Part shown: positions 1 to 9,154 of the stretch, in pieces | Layout: every line of letters begins with the position of its first letter | Numbering within the stretch: position 1 is the stretch's first letter | DNA from: JAKAWQ01 sp035509315 | Lineage (GTDB): Bacteria > Pseudomonadota > Alphaproteobacteria > Acetobacterales > Acetobacteraceae | Direction of reading: 5' to 3' | Assembly: GCA_035509315.1 (NCBI GenBank) | Contig: DATJLS010000030.1 | Coordinates: forward strand, 123,591-187,590 | DNA: 64,000 nucleotides | Position numbers and translations under genes: made by a program | Notes under the pieces: model-generated | Database searches by the model: none | Told to the model about the DNA's origin: nothing | Seen by the model: only the letters and a program-made list of their open reading frames with translations

Positions 1-88
1 TGCCGAGCCTCCGCGCCCGCGCCACCATCCAGTCGCGATAGCCGACACCCTGCACACGCCCGACGATGAGGAGGCGCCGCGCTCTCAC
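1..88 (-). CDS. acyP: Acylphosphatase, N-terminal part (runs off the window)
   Basis: Reading the minus strand from a GTG at 88, the first 28 codons contain VGRVQGVGYRDW, the acylphosphatase signature loop that binds the acyl phosphate, with its catalytic arginine (GYRDW). The family consists of ~90-residue cytosolic enzymes that hydrolyse carboxyl-phosphate bonds. The GTG overlaps the stop of the ATP12 gene by GTGA, so the two are translationally coupled. The gene is cut by the window edge, so the downstream catalytic Asn and the C-terminus cannot be checked. The motif is specific enough to be confident despite the short length. Confidence 0.85.
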   Translation of the reverse strand, partial: MRARRLLIVGRVQGVGYRDWMVARARRLG

Positions 89-816
89 TTCGGGGCTTCG
101 GCCAGGCTGGCGTAGCGGGCGGCGATGGCGATCTCGGCGCGGATCGCATCCCGCCGTTCCGCCGCCAGCTCGTCCTCGCCCCAGAGCTCCGCCTGGAACA
201 TCTCGTCGAGGAGCGAGGCATCGGCGGCCTCCGCAGCGCCGAGCCGGCCGCGAATGAGGGCAAGCCCGAGCACGAGGCTGCCGAGAGCGGGCACGGCAAG
301 CCCGAGTGCTGCGAGGGCCGGCACGCTGGCCGCGGCCACTGCGGCGCGGAGCGCGGCCAGGGCGGCAGGATCCTGCGGCAGGGGCATCACGCCGGTGGTG
401 ATCTTGAGGGAGGCGCCGAGCTCGCGCGCCGCCCAGTCGAGCCAGGGCTGCCATACCGCTTCCTGGCGCCGCGCCAGCGCCTCCGGCTCCGCTGCGCGGT
501 AGCAGAGCAGATCGGACCCGCCATAGGCGGCGATGGAAGCGATCGTCGGCTCCGGAGCGGGCGCGATCCGTTCCTGCGCCGTCGCGGCCAGACGGGTCAG
601 AAGGAGATCGTCGGCCCCGATCCTCTCGCCCTTGGGCCGGCTCTCCCATTCCCGGGCGATCGCCTCGGCAAGCGGCCTCGTGGGCAGGATGAGCGCGCCG
701 CCGCCCGGCACGCGGAGCGGCTTCGCGTCGAGGAAGATCGCAAAGCCGCCCAGGGTGGCATCATTCGGAGCGGGCGCCGCGCGCGCCTCGTCCCAGATCC
801 GTCGCGCGCCCTTCAT
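85..816 (-). CDS. ATP12-type F1F0-ATPase assembly chaperone
   Basis: The 243-residue protein matches the ATP12 family: an N-terminal 'RRIWDEARAAP' segment, a central 'SDLLCYRA' stretch where the family reads SDL(L/I)CYRA, followed by Q-PWLDWA, and an acidic C-terminal helix rich in E/D (about 205-240). In mitochondria and alphaproteobacteria ATP12 protects the ATP synthase alpha subunit during F1 assembly. It is the third gene of an AsmA-ATP12-acylphosphatase run with 4-nt overlaps at both ends. Its presence supports an alphaproteobacterial origin. Length is normal for the family. Confidence 0.9.
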   Translation of the reverse strand: MKGARRIWDEARAAPAPNDATLGGFAIFLDAKPLRVPGGGALILPTRPLAEAIAREWESRPKGERIGADDLLLTRLAATAQERIAPAPEPTIASIAAYGGSDLLCYRAAEPEALARRQEAVWQPWLDWAARELGASLKITTGVMPLPQDPAALAALRAAVAAASVPALAALGLAVPALGSLVLGLALIRGRLGAAEAADASLLDEMFQAELWGEDELAAERRDAIRAEIAIAARYASLAEAPK

Positions 817-3479
817 TGATGGAAAAGACCGCGCAGGAGATTGAGCGGATTGTTGGGCGCAGCCGACTTGCCGCCGCTTGCGGGCGGTGGAGCGGGCGGC
901 GGCGCGGCGGGGCCGGACGCGCCAAAACGGGCCAGCTCCAGGGCCGGTCCGCAGTCCGGAACATTGTTGGACGACCCGCCATGCAGGGCCCCAAGAATCT
1001 CGGCGAGCAGGCCGTTGGGCTTGGCCGAGCCGCTGATGGCGCCACTCACATCCGGTGCGATCTTCGGGCCAAGGAAGGTGCCGTTCACGCGCACCGGCAG
1101 CGAAATCGCGCCATTGCCATACTGGTAGGAGGGATCGAGACGCAGGGCCAGCGTCTCCTGCCCGAGGGCGAGGCCCCCACCGCCGGTGACCGTGAGCCTT
1201 CCTGTCTCGAGCAGGAAGGTTCGCAGGTCGACGAAGCCATTGGTCGCATCGAAGCGGGCGGCGAAGCAGCGGACCTCGCTCTGCCCGGAGCCGAGCAGCG
1301 CGGGCGGCACCTGCGCCGTGCGGAGGACCGAGCCGAGCAGATGCCGGATCACATCGTTGCTGACGCTGCCGCCCGCCATCGCCACGCCGAGCGAACCGTT
1401 GAGGCGAGAGGCGATCGCGTGCGCCGTGTTGCCCGCGCCGCTCAGACGCGCCTGGAGCTGGACCGTCCCGCTCGCCTCCGCCGGCTCGCCGAAGGCTGCC
1501 AGCAGCGGTGCAAGCGCAAGTGCCGGGGCGTCGATCGTGAGGGAGACAGGCGGGGTCTCAGCCGCGGCGTTCACGGCAGCGGTCAGCGCGACATGCCCGC
1601 CCGGCGCCTGGACACCGAACGGGGCGAGCGTGAGGCTGCCATCCTTGAGCACGAGCTTGCCGGCGAGATTGCCGTACGTGATGCCGCCGGTGATCAGGCT
1701 GCCGACGCCGAGCGTGAGGTCGGCGTCAGCCACCCTGAGCGCCGCGAAGGGAAGCGGCGTGTCGGGGATGAGCCGCGCGGGCGATCGGCTTTCGGAAGAG
1801 GGTGGAACGGGCGGCGGAGCCGGGGGTGCAGTCGCGGCCGGAGCCGGTCCCGAAGCTGCCGGCTTCATGGCGGCGCGCAGCGCATCCAGATCGAGCCGCT
1901 TGGAGGTGAGCGCAGCCGTGAGCGCCGGCCGCGCGCCGCTGAGCGCCAGCGTCGCATCGCCGGAGAGATCGCCCTGGGGCATCGTCAGCGTGAAATCGGA
2001 AAGCCGCACCCATTGCCGCCATCCCGTCTCGGCATCGGTGATCTGGCCGGAGAACGAGACCTGAGCGAGTGAGGGCAATTTCCGGGCGGCCAGAGGCGAG
2101 AGGGCGGCGAGATCAGGCACCTGGATGGAAACCGCGAGGCTCGCGCCGGCCAAGCTCTCCGGCCGCGTCACCGAGCCGGAGATGGCGAGGTTGGCCCCGG
2201 CACCCGCCGCCTGGATCGCGACCGGCCAGGGCGTTGCCGGCGGCGGCGGGCCGAAGCCGGCGGGAAGCAGCGCGGCCGGCGGACCGAGTGTCGCGGAGAC
2301 GGAAAAGGGCGTGGCGCCGAGGTCTCCGGCCAGCATCAGCTTGCAGGGCTGATCGAGCGCGGGAGCGGTGAAGGAGAGATCGCTGAGCGCGAGGCCGGGC
2401 ATGATCGTGCCGAGGTCCGATTTTCCCGCCTCGATCGAGACATTGCTGAACTCTGGGCTAAGCTCCGGCGAGACGGTTCCTGGCTTGGTCCCGGAATTGG
2501 TCCCGGAATCAGCAAGGTTCGCCGCCAGCTTCACATCGTGCAGCGCCGGCAGCTTCCGGCCGGGAAAGAGCGGCGAGAGCGCCTCGAGCGCCGGCAGGTC
2601 AGCCTGCAAATGGAACTGATAGCCGCGAAGGACGGCCGGATCTGCGACATTTCCGTCGAGCGAAGCCTGCGCCGCGCCCAGCGTGAAGGCGAGCTGCACG
2701 GGCCAGGGCGCATTGCCGCCAGGTCCCGCGAGGGGTCCCGCGAGGCGAGCGAGCGAGCCGGTCTGGCCGCTCAGCGTGAAGGGCAGGCCGGCATAGTTCG
2801 CGGTGGCCGCGAGCTTCATCGGCGCCGTGTCGGAGGCGCTGTTGGCCGTGAAGGAGGCGAGCGCCAGCGTCCCATGCCGGCCGGTGCGGTCATCCTGCCA
2901 GGAGAGCTTCCCGTCCGTGATGCGGATCGCGCGCACATCGATCGCGACGTGACGGCCCCTGGGAACATTCTGCGCGGTGTTCGCAGCAGCGGGAGCGGGC
3001 GATGGCGAAGGGGACGTGGAACGCGGAGCCGCCGCCCCGGCGAAGGAGAGATTGGTCTCGCCCGCCCGGTTGATCTCGACTGCGATCACCGGCTGCACCA
3101 GGACGATGCGGCGGATGGCGAGCCTGCCGCCCAGCAGGGGCAGAAGCGAGAGCTGCGCATCGAGCCGCTTCAGCGTTGCCATTTCCGGATCAGAGAAGCC
3201 GGGAGGATTGGCCAGCGCCACATCCTCGGCCGAGATCGTCGGGGTGAAGGAAAGGGCAAGCGAGAGCGGTCCGTTCAGCGCAAGCTGCCGGCCGAGCGCC
3301 TTATCCACCGCTTGCTCGATCTCCGGCTTGTACGCATTCGGGTCGAAGCGGGCGACGAAGATGCTGATGGCGAGGACCGGGACAAGGATCACGACCGCGA
3401 TCACGGCGAAGGCGATGCGGCGGACGAGCCGGCGGCGCCTTCTCGCGTTCGCGCGCGCCAGCGCCCGATCTTGCGTCAC
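813..3479 (-). CDS. AsmA family inner-membrane-anchored protein
   Basis: A protein of 888 residues beginning at a GTG, with an Arg-rich N-terminus, one transmembrane helix at about 20-45 and then an AsmA-type beta-rich periplasmic domain ('FDPNAYKPEIEQAVDKALGRQLALNGPL' region, about 48-75, is the family hallmark). AsmA-like proteins are bridge/chorein-like proteins linked to outer-membrane lipid and protein homeostasis. A Pro/Ala-rich linker lies near residues 545-570 and a Pro-rich tail near 860-875. An exact 12-bp tandem duplication at 2485-2508 gives a repeated GTNSGTK-like peptide. The stop overlaps the ATP12 start. Confidence 0.85.
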   Translation of the reverse strand: MTQDRALARANARRRRRLVRRIAFAVIAVVILVPVLAISIFVARFDPNAYKPEIEQAVDKALGRQLALNGPLSLALSFTPTISAEDVALANPPGFSDPEMATLKRLDAQLSLLPLLGGRLAIRRIVLVQPVIAVEINRAGETNLSFAGAAAPRSTSPSPSPAPAAANTAQNVPRGRHVAIDVRAIRITDGKLSWQDDRTGRHGTLALASFTANSASDTAPMKLAATANYAGLPFTLSGQTGSLARLAGPLAGPGGNAPWPVQLAFTLGAAQASLDGNVADPAVLRGYQFHLQADLPALEALSPLFPGRKLPALHDVKLAANLADSGTNSGTKPGTVSPELSPEFSNVSIEAGKSDLGTIMPGLALSDLSFTAPALDQPCKLMLAGDLGATPFSVSATLGPPAALLPAGFGPPPPATPWPVAIQAAGAGANLAISGSVTRPESLAGASLAVSIQVPDLAALSPLAARKLPSLAQVSFSGQITDAETGWRQWVRLSDFTLTMPQGDLSGDATLALSGARPALTAALTSKRLDLDALRAAMKPAASGPAPAATAPPAPPPVPPSSESRSPARLIPDTPLPFAALRVADADLTLGVGSLITGGITYGNLAGKLVLKDGSLTLAPFGVQAPGGHVALTAAVNAAAETPPVSLTIDAPALALAPLLAAFGEPAEASGTVQLQARLSGAGNTAHAIASRLNGSLGVAMAGGSVSNDVIRHLLGSVLRTAQVPPALLGSGQSEVRCFAARFDATNGFVDLRTFLLETGRLTVTGGGGLALGQETLALRLDPSYQYGNGAISLPVRVNGTFLGPKIAPDVSGAISGSAKPNGLLAEILGALHGGSSNNVPDCGPALELARFGASGPAAPPPAPPPASGGKSAAPNNPLNLLRGLFHQ

Positions 3480-3632
3480 CGCGCGGCTGCCCCGATCCGG
3501 AGATCGAAGGGATTGGCCTCAGTCAGCAGCCTCTGCACTCCTCCTGGTTGGGACGGGCGAGGATACCAGTCCCGCCGGGGCGTGGTCGATCGGCCACGGG
3601 TTCCCGACTTCCATGTTCTACATTGGCATGGC

Positions 3633-5135
3633 CTACACTGGCAGCGTGACAATGGCCTTGGCCCCGCCGCGCGGGCGATTGACCAGGATCACGTCGCCGC
3701 CATGGGCACGCAGGATGTTGCGGGCGATTGGCAGGCCGAGGCCGGTGCCCCCGGTTTCGCGGTTCCGGCTCGCCTCCAGCCGCTGGAACGGCTGGAAGAC
3801 GCGCTCGAGATCGGCGGGCGGGATGCCCGGCCCTTCGTCCTCGATCTCGATCCGCGCCACCCCTCCGCCGCTTCTGCCTTCCGGTGGAATGAGCGTGAGC
3901 AGGGCCCCGCCGCCATAGGCGACCGCATTGCTGACGAGGTTCCCGAGCGCGCGCTTGAGGGCGATGAGTCGGCCCCGCGCAGTGCAATGCGCCGGCCCGG
4001 CATAGGCGAGCCTCTCCGTCGCTTCCGGGCGGACATCGGCGGCCTCGTCGAGAACGGTCTGGCAGAGCAGCGCGAGATCGAACGGCACCACCGGCTCGGC
4101 GGCGGTGGTGTCGCGGCCGAAATCGAGCGTTGCGGCGACCATTGTCTCGAGCTCGTCGAGATCGGCAAGCATCTTCCGCCGCTGCTCCTCATCCTCGATG
4201 AACTCAGTGCGCAGCTTGAGCCGCGTGATCGGGGTGCGCAGGTCATGGCCGATGGCGCTGATCAGGAAGGTGCGATCATCGACGAAGCGGCGAATGCGCG
4301 CGGCCATGGTGTTGAAGGCGGCGGCGGCGGTCGCGATCTCGGTCGGCCCATCCTCGGAGAGCGGCGGGGCATTGACGTCGCGCCCGAGCCGTTCCGCGGC
4401 GGCGGCAAGCGTGCTGACAGGCCGGGTGAGCCGGCGCACCGCCCAGATGGTGAGCAACGCCGCGACCGCCGTCATCAAGGTGAAGGCGGTGAGGAAGGAG
4501 GGCGAGTGCCAGGGCAGCGGCGGCGGCACGCGGACGCTGACCGTGAGCCAGGGGCCGTCATCGGGCGGTGGTGGCGCCAGGGGAGATGCCAGCGGCGGTG
4601 CCAGGGGACCCAGGGAACCGGGCGGTGGCGGCTCCGGCTCCCGGCGCGGCAGCCGCATGCCGATCAGGAGCCGCCGCTCGGGAAAATCGCCGCGGACGAC
4701 GATCTTGTCGGGGCGCAGCCAGGGGGGCACCGGCACCAGCAGCATCGCGACATGGAGCGCGCGCTTGAGCGGCTCCGGCGCGAGCGGCAGCCTCCGGTCG
4801 GGCGTGTCGATCGGCGAGCGCGGAAGGATTTGCACCCGCATCCCGGGGGGCATGGCGATCACCGAAAGGGCGGCCTCCCGATCGTCCGGCGGCACGGTCG
4901 CGACCGCGCGGTAGAGCATGCTGAGCCGGACCGAGATATCGCGGATCTGGGCCAGGCGCTGCAGATCGACCCGATCCAGCGCATCGATCGAAAGGCCGGC
5001 GACCTGGACGGTGATGAGCGCGGCCAGCAGCAGCACCGCCGTGCGCGCGGCCAGGCTGCGCGGCCAGAGGCTGAACCTCCCCAGGGTGAGCCTGCCCAGC
5101 CGGATCCCGCGCAGCCGGATCGCGCCTGCGCTCAT
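3633..5135 (-). CDS. Sensor histidine kinase (EnvZ/OmpR class)
   Basis: This 500-residue inner-membrane kinase has a first TM at about 30-50, a long periplasmic sensor with a Pro-rich stretch (about 165-195), a second TM near 213-233, a HAMP segment (RRLTRPVSTLAAAAERL, 234-250), a dimerisation/phosphoacceptor box with H297 in GHDLRTP, and an HATPase domain with the N-box (NLVSNAVAYGG), a DEGPGIP G1 box and a TGLGLPIA G2 box. Its ATG overlaps the response-regulator stop by 4 nt. The pair probably autophosphorylates on H297 and passes phosphate to D58 of the regulator. The stimulus is not evident. Confidence 0.93.
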   Translation of the reverse strand: MSAGAIRLRGIRLGRLTLGRFSLWPRSLAARTAVLLLAALITVQVAGLSIDALDRVDLQRLAQIRDISVRLSMLYRAVATVPPDDREAALSVIAMPPGMRVQILPRSPIDTPDRRLPLAPEPLKRALHVAMLLVPVPPWLRPDKIVVRGDFPERRLLIGMRLPRREPEPPPPGSLGPLAPPLASPLAPPPPDDGPWLTVSVRVPPPLPWHSPSFLTAFTLMTAVAALLTIWAVRRLTRPVSTLAAAAERLGRDVNAPPLSEDGPTEIATAAAAFNTMAARIRRFVDDRTFLISAIGHDLRTPITRLKLRTEFIEDEEQRRKMLADLDELETMVAATLDFGRDTTAAEPVVPFDLALLCQTVLDEAADVRPEATERLAYAGPAHCTARGRLIALKRALGNLVSNAVAYGGGALLTLIPPEGRSGGGVARIEIEDEGPGIPPADLERVFQPFQRLEASRNRETGGTGLGLPIARNILRAHGGDVILVNRPRGGAKAIVTLPV

Positions 5136-5860
5136 CGCCGCTCGATCGTGGTGGCGAGCACATAGCCGCCCCCGCGCACGGTCTTGATGAGCTGGGCATG
5201 GCGGCCGTCATCGTCGAGCTTGCGGCGGAGCCGGCTGATGGCGACATCGATCGCGCGGTCGAACGGCCCGGCCTGCCGGCCGCGCAGGAGGTCGAGCAGC
5301 ATATCACGCGTCAGCACCCGGTTGGCGCGTTCGATGAGCGCGAGCAGGAGGTCGTATTCGCCGCCCGTGAGCGGTACCTCGACGCCTTCGGGGTTGACCA
5401 GCCGCCTTCGCGCCGGCTCGAGCGTCCAGCCCGAAAAGCGCAGCGCCTGGGCGCCGGCCGCCTCGCGCCGCTCGGAAGGCTCGCCGGAACGGCGCAGCAC
5501 CGCGCGGATGCGCGCGAGCAGCTCGCGCGGATTGAAGGGCTTGGCCAGATAATCGTCGGCACCAAGCTCAAGGCCGATGATGCGGTCCGTCTCCTCGCCC
5601 ATGGCGGTGAGCATGATGATCGGCACGTCCGACTGGCTGCGCATCCAGCGCGCGAGATCGAGCCCGCCTTCCCCGGGCAGCATCAGGTCGAGGACGACGA
5701 GATGGAAATGGGCATGCGGCCAGGCGCGCCGCGCGTCGCGCGCATCGCGCACCGCTGTGACCCGGAAACGATTGCGCTCGAGAAAGCGGGCCAGGAGCTC
5801 GCGGATCTCGCGATCGTCGTCAACGATCAGGACGTGCTGGGCGGTCTCCACGGGAAGCAA
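5132..5860 (-). CDS. OmpR-family response regulator
   Basis: The receiver domain (about 9-122) has the acidic pair D14-D16, phosphoacceptor D58 (VVLDLMLPG), T85 and K107 (LAKPFNP). The OmpR-type winged helix (about 138-238) ends with the typical TVRGGGYVL. The ORF starts at TTG 5860; a GTG at 5851 that removes three residues is equally possible, and neither has a clear Shine-Dalgarno. It is the first gene of the pair with the kinase and is divergent from the secreted Met/Gly-rich protein at 6025, an obvious candidate target. Order regulator-kinase is usual for this class. Confidence 0.93.
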   Translation of the reverse strand: MLPVETAQHVLIVDDDREIRELLARFLERNRFRVTAVRDARDARRAWPHAHFHLVVLDLMLPGEGGLDLARWMRSQSDVPIIMLTAMGEETDRIIGLELGADDYLAKPFNPRELLARIRAVLRRSGEPSERREAAGAQALRFSGWTLEPARRRLVNPEGVEVPLTGGEYDLLLALIERANRVLTRDMLLDLLRGRQAGPFDRAIDVAISRLRRKLDDDGRHAQLIKTVRGGGYVLATTIERR

Positions 5861-6024
5861 GCATAGCGCCTCGGCGAGAATTTCTCACGTCCGCGTCCTT
5901 CGCCCGGCGCGGGGCAGGAGAGCACGGAACGCGGTTGCACTCCGTTGCGCTTCGTCGCGATCCTGCCGGAATTGCGCTGGCATAGTGCGCCGCCTCGGAC
6001 CCAATTCCCGTGGAGGAGCGATAG

Positions 6025-6546
6025 ATGCGCATCTTGATCCCCGGCCTTGTCGGGGCCGCCCTGCTCGCCGGGGCCGCCGCCGTGACCTTCTCGCCGCTGG
6101 CTGGCGCCCAGCCGGCGCCCGCCGCCGGCGCGCCCGCCCAGGTCGTCTCTCCGCCGGGTGGGCCGCCGCCCGGGCCAATGGCGAACCGGCCCGATCGCGG
6201 CTGGATGCCCGGGATGGGGATGCCGATGATGCGCGGCCCGGCAGGAGGGGCCGGACCTTGGATGAATGGCCCCTGGATGAAGCGGCACGCCCTGCATGCC
6301 CTGTTCGCGTGGCGGGAGACCTGGGGTCTCTTCCATCGCCCGGCCGATCTCGGGCTTTCCCCCTCCGATGTCCAGACGATCGCCGAGGGGATCCTGCTGC
6401 GCAACGGCGAGCATGACTGGAAGGTGGGCGATGTGACGCCGAACGCCGATCAGACGGTGAGCTTCGCCTTCGTCACCGCGCATGGCGACGTGATTGCCCG
6501 CTTCACCATGAACACGAGCAACGGGCGGATCACCCGCACCGACTGA
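6025..6546 (+). CDS. Secreted Met/Gly/Pro-rich hypothetical protein
   Basis: The start is well supported by GGAGGAGCG about 7 nt before the ATG. The protein (173 aa) has a Sec signal peptide (about 1-28, cleavage near AGA-QPAP), a Pro/Ala-rich linker, then a low-complexity Met/Gly/Pro/Trp segment (about 58-90, MPGMGMPMM-type clusters) that could bind metal ions, and a folded C-terminal domain (about 95-173) with strand-like repeats. Nothing I recognise matches the whole protein. Being divergent from the two-component pair suggests it may be regulated by that system, perhaps as a periplasmic metal- or stress-related protein; this is inference. Confidence 0.75.
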   Translation: MRILIPGLVGAALLAGAAAVTFSPLAGAQPAPAAGAPAQVVSPPGGPPPGPMANRPDRGWMPGMGMPMMRGPAGGAGPWMNGPWMKRHALHALFAWRETWGLFHRPADLGLSPSDVQTIAEGILLRNGEHDWKVGDVTPNADQTVSFAFVTAHGDVIARFTMNTSNGRITRTD

Positions 6547-6556
6547 GCCCGATAAG

Positions 6557-7237
6557 CTAGCCTCCGCCGTCACGGGCGCCCCGAGGGGCGCCCCTCGGGG
6601 CGAGCCTTGGGGACTGCGCGCCAGGGTGGGCGAGGGGTGCGCTCCTGAGCTGCGCACGGCGAAGGCCGACGGGCAGGAAGGGCGCCATCCGCAGCAGGAC
6701 GAAATCCCCCAGCACGACGTGGTGGGCGATGGCCGCCAGCGCATGGAGCCCGGCCAGGATGATCAGAAGATCGGCGAGCCTGGTGTGGAGGTGGCCGAGC
6801 AGGCCGAGCAGGCCATGGGTGAGGAAGGCGACCGGCGGCACCAGGAGCATTCCGTAGAAGTGATAGCCATGGCCGAAGGAGCGTGACGCGCCGGCCAGCA
6901 CGGTGATGCCGATCAGCACATAGAGCGCCCCATGCACGGCTTTCGCCGCCGTCCCGAGAAGACCGGGCTCGGCCGCGAGCCGCCTTCCCGGCCCAAGCCG
7001 CCAGGTGATGCGGGCGAGCAGCATCGCGCCGATGGTCAGGCCGATCAGCGTGTGTGTCGTGAGCGCCGCGCCGCGCGGCGTGCCGCGCGGGAACAGGAAA
7101 AACCCCTGGCCAAGGAGCCAGTTGATGCCGATGAGGGCGGCCGTGGCCCAGTGGAAGACGATGCTCGCCCGGTCATAATGCACATCCTGCCAGGCGGGGC
7201 CCGCCGCCGGGCCTTGGAGAGATTGGCGTCCGCTCAT
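6557..7237 (-). CDS. Cytochrome b561
   Basis: The 226-residue integral membrane protein has four TM helices and the b561 histidines: H in YDRASIVFHWATA (helix 1), THTLIGL (helix 2), KAVHGALY (helix 3) and GLHALAAIAHH (helix 4), which ligate two hemes b. The family moves electrons from quinol or other donors across the inner membrane. The start is backed by GGGAGCAAGGG. The C-terminal ~30 residues (APRGAPRGA-type) are not conserved family sequence: they are encoded by a 26-bp palindrome that looks like a terminator stem shared with the convergent gene ending at 6546. Confidence 0.9.
   Translation of the reverse strand: MSGRQSLQGPAAGPAWQDVHYDRASIVFHWATAALIGINWLLGQGFFLFPRGTPRGAALTTHTLIGLTIGAMLLARITWRLGPGRRLAAEPGLLGTAAKAVHGALYVLIGITVLAGASRSFGHGYHFYGMLLVPPVAFLTHGLLGLLGHLHTRLADLLIILAGLHALAAIAHHVVLGDFVLLRMAPFLPVGLRRAQLRSAPLAHPGAQSPRLAPRGAPRGARDGGG
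6577..6602. terminator. Perfect 26-bp palindrome, probable bidirectional terminator stem
   Basis: A 12-bp GC-only stem (CGCCCCGAGGGG and its exact complement) separated by two bases lies 31 bp after the stop of the secreted protein gene and inside the last codons of the convergent cytochrome b561 gene. No T-run follows, so termination would depend on the stem or on Rho. Confidence 0.5.
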
Positions 7238-7381
7238 CCCTTGCTCCCGTCACGGACGGCTCTCTCCCCGGCGATAGGCAGCGCGTTGGGGACGAGATTA
7301 ATCGCGAAAAAAGTGACTGGCTCGTGAAAAAGCGTAAGGAAATCCGCCCGTAACCAAATTCCGGGCGCGGGCGCGACCGAT

Positions 7382-8338
7382 TCAGCTGCTGCCGATGAGC
7401 ACGCCGGTCGCGAAGACCAGCGCGCCGCCGAGCGCCACCTGAAGTGTCGCCGAGACCGGCGGCGTATCCATGTATTTCCAGCGGATCCAGGAGATCGCCA
7501 AAAGCTCGATCACCACGACGATCACCGCTACGATGAGCGCGGTGCGGAAGGCGGGGATGAGGAACGGCAGGGTATGGCCGATGCCGCCCAGGGTGGTCAT
7601 CAGGCCGCACACCGCGCCGCGCACCCAGGGTGAGCCGCGGCCGGTCAGGCTGCCGTCATCCGAGAGCGCCTCGGCGAAGCCCATCGAGATTCCGGCGCCC
7701 ACGGAGGCGGCAAGGCCGACCGCGAATGCGTCCCAGGGACGGCCGGTGGCGAAGGCGGCGGCGAAGACCGGGGCGAGGGTGGAGACGGAACCATCCATCA
7801 GCCCCGCAAGGCCGGGCTGGATGACCCGGAGGACGAACATCCGCCGTGCCGTCTGGGCCTCTTCCTCACGCACGGCCTTCGGCAGGTTCTGCTGCGCCAG
7901 CCGGTCGGCGACATGCTCGTGCTGGATCTCGGCCTCCGCAAGATCGCCGAGCAGCTTGCGGATCGAGGCGTCCGTGCTCCGCGCCGCCGCGCGGCGGTAG
8001 AACCGGGTGGTCTCCAGCTCCATGAGCTGGGCCTGCTTGCGCACAATATCGAGGCCAAGGGGCCGGATCAGCCAGGCGGGGCGGCGGCTGATGAAGCCGC
8101 GCACATCCTGGCGGCGAACCAGCGGAATATGCTCGCCGAACTTCCGGCGATAGAGATCGATCAGGCGGCGCCGATGCTCCCCTTCCTCGGCCGCCATCTC
8201 GGTGAACATGGTCGCGGTGGCCGGATAGTCGGTGCGCAAGCCCTCCGCGAAGTCGGCATAGATGCGCTCATCCTCCTCCTCGCTGGCGATCGCCAACGCC
8301 AAGATCTCGCGCTCGGAAAGATCGGAGAAATCGCGCAT
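7382..8338 (-). CDS. mbfA: MbfA-type membrane ferritin / VIT-family iron exporter
   Basis: The protein (318 aa) combines an N-terminal ferritin-like diiron domain (about 8-150, E20/E21, EEGEH at 51-55, later ELETTRFY and AEAEIQHEH) with a C-terminal CCC1/VIT1 membrane domain (about 175-318: GLMDGSVSTLAPVFAAA, then GISMGFAEALSDDGS). In Bradyrhizobium and Agrobacterium this architecture (MbfA) exports iron and protects against iron/peroxide stress under Irr control. I could not see a convincing Irr/ICE box upstream. Length and domain order are typical. Confidence 0.9.
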   Translation of the reverse strand: MRDFSDLSEREILALAIASEEEDERIYADFAEGLRTDYPATATMFTEMAAEEGEHRRRLIDLYRRKFGEHIPLVRRQDVRGFISRRPAWLIRPLGLDIVRKQAQLMELETTRFYRRAAARSTDASIRKLLGDLAEAEIQHEHVADRLAQQNLPKAVREEEAQTARRMFVLRVIQPGLAGLMDGSVSTLAPVFAAAFATGRPWDAFAVGLAASVGAGISMGFAEALSDDGSLTGRGSPWVRGAVCGLMTTLGGIGHTLPFLIPAFRTALIVAVIVVVIELLAISWIRWKYMDTPPVSATLQVALGGALVFATGVLIGSS

Positions 8339-8371
8339 ACGACGCTCTTGTGCCGGAGCACCGAGCGGCGA

Positions 8372-9025
8372 TCAAGAAATTCGGCTTCCCGTGGGCAGGG
8401 CAAGGAAAACCCGTCTGGTGCCGCTTTCATCGCCCCCTTCGGGAGGGGCGAGAAGGGAGAGCCGGAGGCCGGCCGCCTGGGCAAGCAGGACAGTGAGCGG
8501 CGCCTGCAAGGCGCGGGGCCCCTCGATCAACACCTCGCCTTCGAGCGCGGCCGTGAGCCCGGCGGGCCACTCGGCCCGCGGTCCGGCAATGCCGAGTACG
8601 AGCCCCCCGCCCTCCAGCGTGAGCGATACCGCCCCGCCCGCCGGAAGCGCGTCGGCCCCGAGCAGGACGAGATTGAGGACGAGTCGGCCGATTTCCGGCG
8701 CGAAGAGGGTTCGGGATGGCAAACCCTCCAGCGCGAGCGTGATCCGGCGGTCCGCAAGACCCTGGGCAAGCTCCGCGAGACGCACGCGATCGAGCGGCGC
8801 GCCCTCTCCTCCCCAGGCGGCGCGCAGGAGGCAAAGCCGTGCCTCGAGCGCCTGGCCAGTCAGGCTCGCCAGCCGGATCGCCTCCTGGGCGAGCGTGTCG
8901 TCCTCCCGCGCGAGCGCGAGCGCGCCTGTCAATGCGCCAAGCGCCCCGGCCATCTCATGGCAGAGGCGCGCGCAGAGACATTCGGCAATCCACAAGGAAT
9001 TGGGGAGAGGGCGGCCGCCGCTCAC
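8372..9025 (-). CDS. chpT: Histidine phosphotransferase ChpT
   Basis: In this 217-residue protein the N-terminal helical hairpin carries the phosphoacceptor H23 in CARLCHEMAGALGAL, matching the ChpT family pattern LCHD-SP--A. The rest is a degenerate HATPase-like fold lacking ATP-binding boxes, as expected. In Caulobacter ChpT relays phosphate from CckA to CtrA and CpdR. The protein diverges from the DUF3553 gene. D/E replacement after the His (HE rather than HD) is a mild deviation. It is an alphaproteobacteria-specific family. Confidence 0.85.
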   Translation of the reverse strand: MSGGRPLPNSLWIAECLCARLCHEMAGALGALTGALALAREDDTLAQEAIRLASLTGQALEARLCLLRAAWGGEGAPLDRVRLAELAQGLADRRITLALEGLPSRTLFAPEIGRLVLNLVLLGADALPAGGAVSLTLEGGGLVLGIAGPRAEWPAGLTAALEGEVLIEGPRALQAPLTVLLAQAAGLRLSLLAPPEGGDESGTRRVFLALPTGSRIS

Positions 9026-9154
9026 AAGCTCCGTGCCCGTTCCCGCGCAAACACTGTCATGGATCGTGCCTCTGCCATAAAATTGTTAAGCTTGGGTTGC
9101 GATTCTGGCGGCCCGTGCCTCGAGGGCGAGGCTGTCCGCTCCCGGAGGGTTCGT

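Noticed and set aside
2538..5165. Very long open frame on the plus strand (about 875 codons)
   Set aside because: It is the antisense shadow of AsmA and the histidine kinase, which carry clear family motifs; the plus frame shows no domain and is Arg-rich, as expected for GC-rich shadows.
9061..9154. CtrA-like half-sites (TTAA ... TTGC) in the chpT/DUF3553 gap
   Set aside because: The spacing allows a match but the second half-site is not TTAA; too weak to claim.
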